Assembly: GCA_947489685.1 (NCBI GenBank) | Contig: CANLEM010000010.1 | Coordinates: 1-55,147, forward strand | Direction: 5' to 3' | DNA length: 55,147 nucleotides | Source of the DNA: an uncultured Aquimarina sp. | GTDB taxonomy: Bacteria > Bacteroidota > Bacteroidia > Flavobacteriales > Flavobacteriaceae | Shown: one piece after another, positions 34,372 through 43,818 of the stretch | Layout: each line of letters begins with the position of its first letter | How positions within the stretch are numbered: the stretch's first letter is position 1 | Translations under genes and position numbers: made by a program | The notes under the pieces: model-generated | Databases searched by the model: none | The model's input: only the letters and a program-made list of their open reading frames with translations | What the model was told of the DNA's origin: nothing

Positions 34372-37034
34372 AAATAGACTCTAAAAACCGCATTTGGAGT
34401 AAAGCCAAGAGAAAATCGCTGAATTACTTGCTCTAGGATGACTTCGAGTTCTTCGGGTGTAGATCCATTAGTCCCTGGTATCGCAATTCCGCCATCATCC
34501 AGAGGCTTTCGTTCTGCCTTGTATATTAAATTTAAAGGTTTTACCCTATTGTAAATATTTAAAAATGATAGTCCTACTTGGGATTTTATCGCTTTGTTTC
34601 CTGATTGAATATTAAAATCATATAATATAGAGGCGTCTAATCTATGAAAATCAGGTAATTTGTCGCTATTAACTCCACCAAAATTAACCACACCAGCATT
34701 CTCACCATCAGCATCAATTTGAATTTCATAACTATTTACAGGCGTAATAGGTTTTCCGGTTCTAAACTGCCAGCCCAAAGAGAATTGCCATTTTTCTAAT
34801 TGTAATGTATTCGATATTCTGAATGAATGTGTTATGTCATTATTACCCGGAAATTCTAAAGGAGTTTCGGCCAAATTAGGGAATTGAAACACAATATCGT
34901 TATAGGTATATCCTGCCCATATTTTATAGTTATTCCATTTATATTTCAGTAAAACATCCACACCCTTTATGGTACTTTCACCTTCTTCTAAATTCTCTAA
35001 GGGATTACTAAACCCATTAGTAAAGGTTGTTAATCCTTTGAGCTCTTTATAATATGCATCTACATCAATATTTAGATTTTTATAATGATATAATACACCC
35101 CCAGAAATTTGATTACTACTTAGTAGTGGAAATTGTTGATCATCAGACAAACGAAATAATTCATTTTCTAAACGCAGTTCTGTATGATTAAATTCTACCA
35201 ATTGAGATATCGGTTGATTTCTTCTTTCGATAGCTGTTTTTATCCTAAGACGATCGCCCAATGGATATTCTAAATTAATTCGTGGTTCTATTAAAAACTC
35301 ATCTAGAGAACTATAATGTACTAGTCGAAGTCCAGCATTAATAAATCCTGTATTTTCAAAATTAAAGGTATATTGACCAAATAGTGCATTTTTAAGGTTG
35401 TCGTCATCTTGATTAGAGTTTTCTATTTCGGCATCTATAGGGTTTTCTTTACTTATAATTACATTTAAATCTGTATAAGAAAGTTCGTATCCCAGAGTAA
35501 GTTTTTGTGTTTCTTTGATTGTAGAGATAGATGTAAATTTTAATCCTAAATCTATAATGTCATTTTTACGAATATTAATTTCGGCCAGATCTAATATACC
35601 ATCTCCCGTTTCATCTTTTATCTCGTCATTTTGATAAAAAGAATTGTATTCAGAAAAGTAAGCCTTTAATGTTTCTTCCTGTTTACTATTTGTTTTATGT
35701 TTCCAATTAAGACTAAGGCCCTTATTTTGAGTTATCAACGAATCTACTACAATTTCTTCGCCTCCCATAAAATCAAAATCCAAACGGTTTCTGGTATACA
35801 ATCCAGTAATCGAAATATTATTTTTAACGTTTGGAGTTATAATAAGTTTGGCACTAAGGTCTGTAAAAGAAAAATCATTGTTACTTGTTTCACGACTAAA
35901 ATCATCATCTGTTTCAAGGTCAAGCACATTTCCATTAATATCTCTAGCCACACCGAAGTTTGTAAATATTTTATCGGCATAACTTGTATACGTTGGTGTT
36001 TCTAATAGGTCGGCATAAGATCTTCTTGCAAAAGCATAAATTGCGGTCTTTTTTGACAAAGGGGTTTTTATATATCCGTTTACAGCCAAACCATCAATTT
36101 CGAACCCTCCTTCGGTTTTTTCTGGAACAACATCTCCGCTTGAAATATCAATAATTCCAGAGATACGATCACCATAAGCAGCACTAGTACCAGATCTGAA
36201 AATAGTTGCCTTTTGTGTAGCAAAAGGATTAAATAAAGAGAACATCCCATAAAAATACCCTGTATTGTATAATTTAATATCATCATACAATATCAAATTT
36301 TGATCGGGTGATCCTCCTCGAATTTGAATCCCTGTTGCCGATTCATCCAAGGTAGATATCCCAGGGATTAACTGAATACTTTGTGCTATATCCGGACTTA
36401 CCAACCCTGGTAAAATTCCTAATCTTTTTGTCTCTACACCAATAGAACCATCTTTATTTCTATCAATCCCTGAAGTAATATAACCCAATACAACAACCTC
36501 GTCTAGAGCAGACGATAAAGGATCTAATGCTATAGTTTGACAAGGATCTCCAACATTGATTAGCACCTCTTTATCTTCATATCCTATAAAACTCAATGTT
36601 ATATTCTCTTTACCCAAACTCTCTTCTTCAATACTAAAATACCCGTTATCATCTGTAGTAGTATTCAAGTCCGAATTGATAATTACAGTAACAAAAGGCA
36701 GTAGTGCTTTGGTATTTGAATCTACAACATAACCGCAAATCACTTTTTTTTGTGCAATAATAATTTGTTGGGAAGATACTTTTTCAAAAACAAGTTCAGT
36801 CTGTGTTGCCAAAAGTGGTAACAGATTATCAATACTTATTTCTTGTTGCGGTATTGTAATTGTTTTGGAAGCAATAACTTCTTGAGCATATGAAAAAAGA
36901 ACATCTGTTTTAGATTCGATATCACTTAGCACTGTTTTGAGAGGGGTATTGGTATAACCGACCGTTAAATTTTCTTGTGTATAACAAAGCGTAGACACAA
37001 AAAGTGCTATAATAAGCATTAGACGTAGGTTCAT
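34368..37034 (-). CDS. TonB-dependent outer-membrane receptor with STN signalling domain
   Basis: This is an 888-residue outer-membrane receptor. After a signal peptide (1-19) comes an STN (secretin/TonB N-terminal) domain at about 22-95 (YTNTPLKTVLSDIESKTDVLFSYAQE), the part that contacts FecR-type proteins in the periplasm. Next is a CarboxypepD_reg-like beta-sandwich (98-170), a plug domain (QSIQLIPGISTLDESATGIQIRGG) and a 22-strand-type barrel ending in VFRVYF with a C-terminal Phe. No SusD-like partner lies beside it, so it is not a typical glycan-uptake SusCD pair. It is 20 bases downstream of fecR and presumably co-transcribed. The ligand is unknown. Confidence 0.9.
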   Translation of the reverse strand: MNLRLMLIIALFVSTLCYTQENLTVGYTNTPLKTVLSDIESKTDVLFSYAQEVIASKTITIPQQEISIDNLLPLLATQTELVFEKVSSQQIIIAQKKVICGYVVDSNTKALLPFVTVIINSDLNTTTDDNGYFSIEEESLGKENITLSFIGYEDKEVLINVGDPCQTIALDPLSSALDEVVVLGYITSGIDRNKDGSIGVETKRLGILPGLVSPDIAQSIQLIPGISTLDESATGIQIRGGSPDQNLILYDDIKLYNTGYFYGMFSLFNPFATQKATIFRSGTSAAYGDRISGIIDISSGDVVPEKTEGGFEIDGLAVNGYIKTPLSKKTAIYAFARRSYADLLETPTYTSYADKIFTNFGVARDINGNVLDLETDDDFSRETSNNDFSFTDLSAKLIITPNVKNNISITGLYTRNRLDFDFMGGEEIVVDSLITQNKGLSLNWKHKTNSKQEETLKAYFSEYNSFYQNDEIKDETGDGILDLAEINIRKNDIIDLGLKFTSISTIKETQKLTLGYELSYTDLNVIISKENPIDAEIENSNQDDDNLKNALFGQYTFNFENTGFINAGLRLVHYSSLDEFLIEPRINLEYPLGDRLRIKTAIERRNQPISQLVEFNHTELRLENELFRLSDDQQFPLLSSNQISGGVLYHYKNLNIDVDAYYKELKGLTTFTNGFSNPLENLEEGESTIKGVDVLLKYKWNNYKIWAGYTYNDIVFQFPNLAETPLEFPGNNDITHSFRISNTLQLEKWQFSLGWQFRTGKPITPVNSYEIQIDADGENAGVVNFGGVNSDKLPDFHRLDASILYDFNIQSGNKAIKSQVGLSFLNIYNRVKPLNLIYKAERKPLDDGGIAIPGTNGSTPEELEVILEQVIQRFSLGFTPNAVFRVYF

Positions 37035-37054
37035 AAATATATTCGTAAGTTGGT

Positions 37055-37957
37055 TTATTGTAAATATACGATAGTTTTATCTTCAGAAAGGGTATATGAA
37101 ATTCCCATTGGGGTAAGAGTAGACTTTAATGCTTTATCAATGTCATTATGCAAAAAACTCCCAGTAAATAATCTAGACAAATCTATGCTTTGATTCTGAA
37201 AGGTAACATTATATTGAATTTGGATTTCGTCAAGAACCTCTTGTAATGGTCGCTCTTTAAAAACACTAATCCCCTTCATCCAGCTGGGCTGTTCTTCTTT
37301 GGTTTTTTCATTAACAATCTCCTTGTCTGAGAAGCTAATTTTATCATTTTCTTTTAAAATATGATATTCATCAGAGTTCAGTTTATCAAATCGAACGGCT
37401 CCCTCGAAGCAGTTTACTTCAAAAGTTTCGCCTCTAGTTTTTATATTAAATTTAGTTCCTAAAACTGATATTTCACCTTGAGCGGTTTTTACCACAAAAT
37501 CGCCTCCTTTTTCGACTTCAAAATACGCTTCTCCTGTTAAATTTACATCACGATTATTAGTCCAAAAGAAACGTTTATGCTTTAATTCTGAATCAGCATT
37601 GAGTTGTATTTTTGATCCATCTGGTAAAGTTACCGCTAGTTGTTCTCCATAGGCCGTTGTATAACTTATGCTAGAAGTAAACAATCCAAATACTCCAATT
37701 ATTATAGCTATAGAAGCTGCAATAGCCAGCCAAGTAGTATTCGTTCTTCTTTTTGAGCCAAAAGTAATTTGCTCCTTAGTTTTGATTAGGGCTTGTCTTT
37801 TATCTAAAAGGGGAGCTTTAAAATTTTGTGCGACCTTATTAATGCGATTAAAGCCTTTGTATGCTTCTGAATTTTTGAACTCAGATAATTCTTCTTCGCT
37901 CAACTCTCCAGTTGCCCAACGTGCTAAAAATGTTTTATCCGATTCATAGTTCTCCAT
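37055..37957 (-). CDS. fecR: FecR-family anti-sigma factor
   Basis: A 300-residue inner-membrane signal transducer. The N-terminal cytosolic part (1-72, with the WATGELSEEELSEF segment) would hold the sigma factor. A single transmembrane helix at about 75-93 (WLAIAASIAIIIGVFGLF) is followed by the periplasmic FecR domain (LPDGSKIQLNADSELKH) and a C-terminal DUF4974-like domain (about 230-300) that resembles STN. It lies between the ECF sigma gene and the TonB receptor gene, and a promoter-like element precedes it at 38030-38063. Confidence 0.93.
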   Translation of the reverse strand: MENYESDKTFLARWATGELSEEELSEFKNSEAYKGFNRINKVAQNFKAPLLDKRQALIKTKEQITFGSKRRTNTTWLAIAASIAIIIGVFGLFTSSISYTTAYGEQLAVTLPDGSKIQLNADSELKHKRFFWTNNRDVNLTGEAYFEVEKGGDFVVKTAQGEISVLGTKFNIKTRGETFEVNCFEGAVRFDKLNSDEYHILKENDKISFSDKEIVNEKTKEEQPSWMKGISVFKERPLQEVLDEIQIQYNVTFQNQSIDLSRLFTGSFLHNDIDKALKSTLTPMGISYTLSEDKTIVYLQ

Positions 37958-38029
37958 AACGATTAGAAGTTTTTGTATTTTAGGTAATCCATATTATTTT
38001 CAATCCTCATCATTTTCACCTCTATATCT

Positions 38030-38063
38030 ATAATACAGTTAAATAATAAATTACCCTATTTTT
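38030..38063 (-). promoter_or_regulatory. ECF-type promoter element before fecR-TonB receptor
   Basis: On the minus strand AAAAATAGGGTA (38063-38052), exactly 12 bases, then ACTGTATTAT (38039-38030). It matches two other elements in the locus. The upstream box overlaps the stop codon of the sigma gene, and about 65 bases of leader would precede the fecR ATG. Confidence 0.7.
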
Positions 38064-38583
38064 AAACTTTAAAATCTTCACCTAACAATTTTCTAAGATT
38101 AATAAAGGCATTACTCATGCGCCTTTCAACGGCCTTCACACTAATATTAGTGATCTCGGCAATCTCTTTATATGTTTTTTTATCGATTCTACTTAGTAAA
38201 AACACTTCGCGTTCTTTGTCAGACAACTTCGAGATTGCTTCTTCTAATTTGATCCTAAACTCTTCGGTTTCCATTATAAAATCCGGGCTTTCGTTGTTTT
38301 TATCATCTCGAGGAGTTGATTCATAACGCAACACTACTTTTTTATGTGCAAATTCATTCAATAATGCATTATTACAAATCTTAAAAATTAGTGATTTTGC
38401 CGTTGCGTAGATAATATCGGCACATTGTTTCCATAATTTCACAAAAGCATCTTGTACAATATCTTCTGCTTGTTGTATATCTCCACATTTATAGTACAGG
38501 TAATTTCTTGCCGATTCAAAATGGGTATTGAACAGGGTATCAAAATTCTTTTCTTCGCAAACAGATTGCTTTTTGTCAGACAT
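38062..38583 (-). CDS. ECF RNA polymerase sigma factor (FecI-like)
   Basis: A 173-residue extracytoplasmic-function sigma factor with sigma region 2 (FDTLFNTHFESARNYLYYK, DIQQAEDIVQDAFVKLW) and region 4 (SKLSDKEREVFLLSRIDKKTYKEIAEITNISVKAVERRMSNAF) joined by a short linker. It would direct RNA polymerase to a small set of promoters, held inactive by the FecR next to it. A minus-strand TAGCTTTG (38615-38608) could be its own primary-sigma -7 box. The likely target promoters are the three GGGTA-N12-RCTGTA elements in this locus (inference). Confidence 0.94.
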   Translation of the reverse strand: MSDKKQSVCEEKNFDTLFNTHFESARNYLYYKCGDIQQAEDIVQDAFVKLWKQCADIIYATAKSLIFKICNNALLNEFAHKKVVLRYESTPRDDKNNESPDFIMETEEFRIKLEEAISKLSDKEREVFLLSRIDKKTYKEIAEITNISVKAVERRMSNAFINLRKLLGEDFKV

Positions 38584-38702
38584 GGGAAAAAGAAATTATT
38601 CAATATTCAAAGCTATTAAAAAAACATAAAGCATAAACATTTCAACAGCTGTTATTTTCTTACTGTCATTGTAAACCGCTATTTTTCATTGATCTCTGAA
38701 TT

Positions 38703-38726
38703 TTTGTAGGGGTATTTGTAGGGGTA
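38703..38726. repeat. Perfect 12-bp tandem duplication, TTTGTAGGGGTA x2
   Basis: The two copies are contiguous and identical. They lie about 120 bp upstream of the sigma gene and 282 bp upstream of the secreted-protein gene. The GGGTA core resembles the -35-like box of the ECF-type elements, but no matching downstream box occurs at 12 bases, so it is more likely a regulator-binding site. Confidence 0.55.
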
Positions 38727-38928
38727 GTTTTAACCAACTATGCATACATCACTATATATTTTTGCAATGTTATCCCCAAAACTTTATCAAAATATGAATA
38801 CCTAATATGTAATCCACAACTTTTCTAAAAGTCATGTGATCATTCTGTCCTCTATCGAAGAATGAAGAAGAATGAATTAAGAATGTGATTCTCATTGATT
38901 TTTTAGAAGCTCAAAAAAAATTGCAATT

Positions 38929-38962
38929 AAAAATAGGGTATTCTAAAACTTGACTGTATTAC
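38929..38962 (+). promoter_or_regulatory. ECF-type promoter element before the 1302-residue protein
   Basis: AAAAATAGGGTA (38929-38940), exactly 12 bases, then ACTGTATTAC (38953-38962). It ends 46 bases before the ATG at 39009. It is nearly identical to the elements at 38030-38063 and 54185-54218. Confidence 0.72.
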
Positions 38963-39008
38963 ATACGAAACAATCATTTAGACAATTAATTTTATAAACC
39001 CCTTATTT

Positions 39009-42000
39009 ATGAAAAAACTACTACTATTGTTATTTGCATCTTTCTGTTTTGCTTATAACATACAAGCACAATGTGGGCCTGGACAGGATACTACCCCTCC
39101 TGTTTTTGGTGGCGCTGGAGATGGTACTATGGCCAATCCATTTAAAAATTTATTACAAACAACTGTAGGAAGTGTTCCTAGTGGTACATACTACTTCAAT
39201 TTTAACGGAAGCACGTTTCAAGGAGTATTAGATAATGACACCGACGGTGGAGGTTGGTTAATGATCCTTAATTATGTGCACGTAGCAGGTGATACTTCTG
39301 GTTTAACTATTCGAAATACAGATCTACCATTATTAGGATCTTCTACTCTTGGTGATAACGAGGCAGGAACGGCCAATTGGGGACATATGGGTAATGCTCT
39401 GGCTGCAGCTATCGATTTTGAAGAGATGCGATTTTATGGAGCCACAACTGGACATAGCCGTGTCATCGATTTTAAAACTAATTATACCAATGCATTGGAT
39501 TATGCAAAAACGGGTACAGGTAGTTTTTCAGGAATAAACAATACCAACAATTTTACAGTGCTAACAAATCACACTGCAAATATACCAGGTCAGGCATTTA
39601 ATGTATTTTCAAACCAAGGAGATTTAGCACTTACGAATTTTCCTTTTTGGAGAAGTGGACAATACCACTGGGGAATTGGTGCTTCAAATCGCTGGGAAGT
39701 AGATGATTTTGCAATAAATACTGCGAGTACAATTCATAGAGTATGGGTTCGCGGAGACCTTTCACCAGCAGCTACAACCACACTTAACGTCAATTTAGAC
39801 GCAACTGGTAATGCCACCATAACGCCAAGCGATTTTGGATTAACGGCTACAGATAATTGTACGGTAACACCAAGTCTTAGTTTAAGCAGAACCAACTTTG
39901 ATTGTACTGATATTGGTAATAATGTCATACAACTTACCGCAACAGATGGTCAAAATAATAGTACTATTATCGATGTAACGGTTATTATAGCCGAATCCGC
40001 TCCCGTTATTACTAATGATACATTTGTAACCATTGATCTGGATGCCACAGGTAATGCTTCGATCACATTAGCTGATCTTAACGCAAGTGCAACCGACGAT
40101 TGTGGGTTACAAAGTTTAACGCTAAACCGAACAGATTTTGATTGTAGTAATGTCCGCAGACCTATTTCACTAACACTTACAGCAACCGATGTTAATGGTA
40201 ATGTAAGTACGAGTAATCCAGTTGTGTTCATTAACGATAATATCGACCCTGTTGTACAATGTGTTGCCCCTTTTACCTTAGAATTAGATGCTACGGGTAA
40301 CGCCACCATTACTGATAATGACATTGTTTTGAGTGCTACAGATAATTGTACTACAAATTTCAGTTTAAGTAAAAGTACATTTACCTGTGCAGATATAGGA
40401 GATAATACAGTAACCGTAACTGTTTCTGATAATGGTGGAAATAGAGTAACATGTACAACAACAGTTACCATTACCGTACCTTCTTGTCCTTCTGACTTTA
40501 CCTTAGAAAGTGATGCTACCGCCTGTGGAGCAGTATATAATTACCCATGTGCAAGTAATGTTACAGCCGGACCTACAAGCGGAACGTTGTTGGCGGTTGG
40601 GAGTACTACAACGTTTACTTATGATACTCTTGACAATACTGGAGCTACCGTATCGTGTAGTTATGATGTGACCGTAGTAGACACCAGAGCACCTATATTT
40701 GGTACCAAAGACCATGTCGTAACATTGAATGCAAATGAAACGGCAACTATACTGTCTACAGATATCATTGGTGCAAACCCTCTAGCTCTTGATTATACCG
40801 TAGAGACTTCGGGTACTTTGGATCGTGTGGATATTAGTGCTACAGGAACCCAGGTAACTCTTGATGATGACGAATTGACTCCGGCATTGCCTATAGGGTT
40901 TCAATTTGCTTTCTATGGAAATATCTATACAGAATTCTATATATCCTCAAATGGGTTTATCACCTTTTCTGATGAAGGAGATGATGGATGTTGCAGTGGA
41001 CAGAATTTGCCAGATACAAATACCCCAAACAACCTTATCGCTTTCGACTGGAATGATATAAATCCAGAAGATGGAGGAACCATGAGGTATACTACTATAG
41101 GTACAGCTCCTAACAGAATCCTGATTATGGATTGGGATAGTGTTACTCATATCGACGATTCTGACGATATCACAACAACCCAGGTAAAACTATTTGAAGG
41201 ATCTAATCGAATTGAGATACATACGACTAATATTCCGTTAACCGGAGATGATAAAACACAAGGGTTAGAAAATATAGATGGTACCGCAGCTATTATCGTT
41301 CCTGGTCGTAATGCAGGTAATTGGGGAGCTACAAATGATTATGTTGCTTTTGTTCCTACAAACGACATATTTGATAATTGTGGTGTTGATACGGTAATAG
41401 TTTCTCCAAACACTTTTGATTGTAGTAACAAAGGAGACAATCTAGTTACTCTTACCATAACCGATACAAATGGTAATAGCAGTAGCAAAACAACTAATGT
41501 AAGAATTGAAACAACTGATACCACCGCTCCTGTATTAACATTAACAGGTGCAAATCTACAAACTATAGAACAAGGAACTGGTTATATAGAACTGGGTGCT
41601 ACTACCGATGATGGATCTGCAGTGGTAATTGATTCCTCGGATTTTGTAGATGCTGTAGGAACCTATACCATACGATATAATGCTACCGATGATTCTTGTA
41701 ATGAGGGTATAGAAATTACGAGAACTATTAACGTTATAGACACAACGGCTCCTATAATCACTTTAACAGGTGATAATCCGCAAGTAATCGAATTAGGGGA
41801 AGGATATACCGAATTAGGAGCAACTACAGATGATGGAACAGTAATTTCTATTGACACCACTGCTTTTATAGATGCATTAGGAAATTATACGATTACCTAT
41901 AATGCCACTGATGCTTCTGGTAATGTAGCTGCTCAAGTTACCCGATCGGTAATGGTGGTAGACACCACAGCTCCTATCATTACTTTAACAGGTGATAATC

Positions 42001-42917
42001 CACAAACCATAGAATTAGGAGAAGGATATACCGAACTAGGTGCTACTATCGATGATGGGTCAACTATACTAATAGATAATAGTGCATTTATTGATGCAGT
42101 AGGAAGTTATCCTATTATGTATAATGCAACAGATGCCTCTGGAAATGTAGCTATCCAAGTTGTGAGAACTGTTATTGTAGTACCTTGTATTATTGACACT
42201 TTACCTTCTAACAACTTCGATATTCAAGCTTTTAGCGAAACCTGTCCTGATAAAAACAATGGTATCATTACGATCAACACTGTTGAAACAAGAAATTATA
42301 TCGCAACTATTGGTGGTCAGGAATATCCGTTTACATCAAACCTTGAAGTAACCGATCTTGCACCTGGCAGCTACCCAGTTTGTATCATCATTGATGGTAC
42401 ATCAGGTTGCGAATTGTGTTTTGAACTGGTAATAGAAGAAGGAAATATAATGACCGGTAAAACTGCCGTGAATGATCAAAATAGTTTCAATAAACAATTA
42501 CTTGTTGAAATTGAAACCGGAACACCTCCTTTTACTGTCACTATCAACAATTCGGTTATGGGTGAATACACTACAAATAGCTTCTTAATTAACACAAAAA
42601 GTGGTGATATTGTTGAAGTATCCTCTAGTCTAGTATGTGAAGGAAAATTGACTACAAAAGTTGAAGGGAATCTATTTGATAATATCACTATAGCTCCTAA
42701 CCCTACTAATGCAAATGTAACATTAACGCTACCACAAATAAGTAAAAACAATATTGTAGTAGATATACATAACGCCTTAGGAATGAAAGTTTCTTCAAAA
42801 GAATACAACATCGTTGGACGTCAAGTTACACTACCAATGGACAGTCTACCTGCAGGAGTGTACTTTATAAGAATTGATCAAGAAACTGTCAAAACATTTA
42901 AGGTTATTAAAAATTAG
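39009..42917 (+). CDS. T9SS-secreted multidomain surface protein (fibrinogen-like, HYR, Ig-like repeats)
   Basis: A 1302-residue exported protein. Signal peptide 1-21 (LLLFASFCFAYNIQAQ). Residues about 35-252 resemble a fibrinogen C-terminal-like domain (DTDGGGWLMILNYVH, then YHWGIGASNRWEVDDF). Residues 257-490 are three beta-sandwich repeats with LDATGNATIT motifs. A HYR-like domain (about 493-562) and a nidogen-like domain (about 590-785, IGFQFAFYGNIYTEFYISSNGFITF) follow. Three 74-residue DUF5011-type Ig-like repeats (about 838-1058, GDNPQTIELGEGYTELGA) come next, then a Cys-bearing linker and a type A T9SS sorting domain (1226-1302, IAPNPTNANVTLTLPQ ... GVYFIRID). Likely a cell-surface adhesin. 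A lipoprotein gene follows, as after its larger relative at 45689. Confidence 0.9.
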   Translation: MKKLLLLLFASFCFAYNIQAQCGPGQDTTPPVFGGAGDGTMANPFKNLLQTTVGSVPSGTYYFNFNGSTFQGVLDNDTDGGGWLMILNYVHVAGDTSGLTIRNTDLPLLGSSTLGDNEAGTANWGHMGNALAAAIDFEEMRFYGATTGHSRVIDFKTNYTNALDYAKTGTGSFSGINNTNNFTVLTNHTANIPGQAFNVFSNQGDLALTNFPFWRSGQYHWGIGASNRWEVDDFAINTASTIHRVWVRGDLSPAATTTLNVNLDATGNATITPSDFGLTATDNCTVTPSLSLSRTNFDCTDIGNNVIQLTATDGQNNSTIIDVTVIIAESAPVITNDTFVTIDLDATGNASITLADLNASATDDCGLQSLTLNRTDFDCSNVRRPISLTLTATDVNGNVSTSNPVVFINDNIDPVVQCVAPFTLELDATGNATITDNDIVLSATDNCTTNFSLSKSTFTCADIGDNTVTVTVSDNGGNRVTCTTTVTITVPSCPSDFTLESDATACGAVYNYPCASNVTAGPTSGTLLAVGSTTTFTYDTLDNTGATVSCSYDVTVVDTRAPIFGTKDHVVTLNANETATILSTDIIGANPLALDYTVETSGTLDRVDISATGTQVTLDDDELTPALPIGFQFAFYGNIYTEFYISSNGFITFSDEGDDGCCSGQNLPDTNTPNNLIAFDWNDINPEDGGTMRYTTIGTAPNRILIMDWDSVTHIDDSDDITTTQVKLFEGSNRIEIHTTNIPLTGDDKTQGLENIDGTAAIIVPGRNAGNWGATNDYVAFVPTNDIFDNCGVDTVIVSPNTFDCSNKGDNLVTLTITDTNGNSSSKTTNVRIETTDTTAPVLTLTGANLQTIEQGTGYIELGATTDDGSAVVIDSSDFVDAVGTYTIRYNATDDSCNEGIEITRTINVIDTTAPIITLTGDNPQVIELGEGYTELGATTDDGTVISIDTTAFIDALGNYTITYNATDASGNVAAQVTRSVMVVDTTAPIITLTGDNPQTIELGEGYTELGATIDDGSTILIDNSAFIDAVGSYPIMYNATDASGNVAIQVVRTVIVVPCIIDTLPSNNFDIQAFSETCPDKNNGIITINTVETRNYIATIGGQEYPFTSNLEVTDLAPGSYPVCIIIDGTSGCELCFELVIEEGNIMTGKTAVNDQNSFNKQLLVEIETGTPPFTVTINNSVMGEYTTNSFLINTKSGDIVEVSSSLVCEGKLTTKVEGNLFDNITIAPNPTNANVTLTLPQISKNNIVVDIHNALGMKVSSKEYNIVGRQVTLPMDSLPAGVYFIRIDQETVKTFKVIKN

Positions 42918-42939
42918 AGTATGAGATGTCATATCTGGG

Positions 42940-42973
42940 TAGAGTCGATCTTTGATGGATATAATCGGCTCTA
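42940..42973 (+). other. Hairpin between the secreted protein and its lipoprotein partner
   Basis: TAGAGTCGAT pairs with ATCGGCTCTA (10 bp with one G-T pair) over a 14-base loop. No T run follows. It may stabilise the upstream mRNA end or reduce, rather than stop, read-through into the lipoprotein gene. Confidence 0.5.
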
Positions 42974-43040
42974 TCTGTATGACAATTATGATTCACTTCT
43001 AATATGAAAAAAAATAATAAAAGATTTTAATATACATACC

Positions 43041-43742
43041 ATGAAACATATATATATCGCAATATTTAGCACATTACTACTATTATCATGTAGTTCGGAT
43101 GAGGACACAGATAGTATCTTAGTAAATTACCCAATTAACATTGATTTGTTCCCATCTTTACCTAGTTTGATCTACCCGACTAACAATTTGATCTGTACTA
43201 ATTTCGAATTAGAATTTCAATGGGAAGCATCCGAGGCTTTTAACAGGAATACACTTACCTATATCATTGAGATTGCACAAGATGAAACTTTTGAGAATAT
43301 CTTATTTACAGCAAATACTGCACAAACCAGTAGTACCTTTAATCTTGAAAAAGGAACCACTTATTTCTGGAGAGTAAAAGCAAGAGATAACAAAGGATAT
43401 GAAAGTAGATTTTCGGCTTTACAAACGTTTTTTACAGAACCAGAAGCAGGGATAAATGCAATCCCGCACTCTCCTGAGGTTGTAGCACCTACATTGGGAG
43501 CCACAGTTTCGGGATCACAGACAACATTAGATTGGAATGCTACAGATAGTGATGGAGATCCATTAGTCTTTGATGTATACTTTGGTGAGTCCAACCCTCC
43601 TCAATTAGTTGCAGAAAATATTGATGTTTCAACATTTGATGTAACTACTTCAGCAAATACAACATATTACTGGAGGGTTGTTGCCAAAGATAATAACCAA
43701 GGAGTAGCCATAGGCCGGGTTTGGAATTTTAGAACACAATAA
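43041..43742 (+). CDS. Lipoprotein with two fibronectin type III-like repeats
   Basis: A 233-residue lipoprotein: the signal peptide ends in the lipobox LLSC with modified Cys17, followed by acidic residues (SSDEDTD). Two beta-sandwich repeats follow, each with P-x-SP/YPTN...LEFQWEAS and a C-terminal YYWRV/YFWRVKARD strand typical of fibronectin III-like domains. It is a clear paralogue of the protein at 53339-54031, including the linker FFTEPEAGIN. Each follows a T9SS-secreted giant, so it may anchor, chaperone or assemble that protein at the cell surface (inference). It ends before a strong terminator. Confidence 0.88.
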   Translation: MKHIYIAIFSTLLLLSCSSDEDTDSILVNYPINIDLFPSLPSLIYPTNNLICTNFELEFQWEASEAFNRNTLTYIIEIAQDETFENILFTANTAQTSSTFNLEKGTTYFWRVKARDNKGYESRFSALQTFFTEPEAGINAIPHSPEVVAPTLGATVSGSQTTLDWNATDSDGDPLVFDVYFGESNPPQLVAENIDVSTFDVTTSANTTYYWRVVAKDNNQGVAIGRVWNFRTQ

Positions 43743-43782
43743 GGGGGGAAAACTTTTTGATCTAAGTTTTAATCACGGCAGT

Positions 43783-43812
43783 AAAAAACCACTCATTTTT
43801 GAGTGGTTTTTT
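43783..43812. terminator. Bidirectional terminator after the first lipoprotein gene
   Basis: AAAAAACCACTCA pairs with TGAGTGGTTTTTT (13 bp) over a TTTT loop. It serves the convergent TPR-HTH gene as well. The core ACCACTCA/TGAGTGGT recurs after the second lipoprotein gene. Confidence 0.9.
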
Positions 43813-43818
43813 TATTTT

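Larger units (their letters stand above)
38584..39008. other. 425-base divergent gap between sigma gene and secreted protein
   Basis: No gene is seen. From left to right it contains a minus-strand TAGCTTTG box (38608-38615), a perfect 12-bp tandem duplication TTTGTAGGGGTA x2 (38703-38726), and the ECF-type element at 38929-38962 for the rightward gene. Confidence 0.7.

Noticed and set aside
39734..42811. Minus-strand frames up to 173 residues within the surface-protein genes
   Set aside because: They are antisense shadows of the Thr/Val/Asp-rich repeats; no starts, domains or promoters support them.
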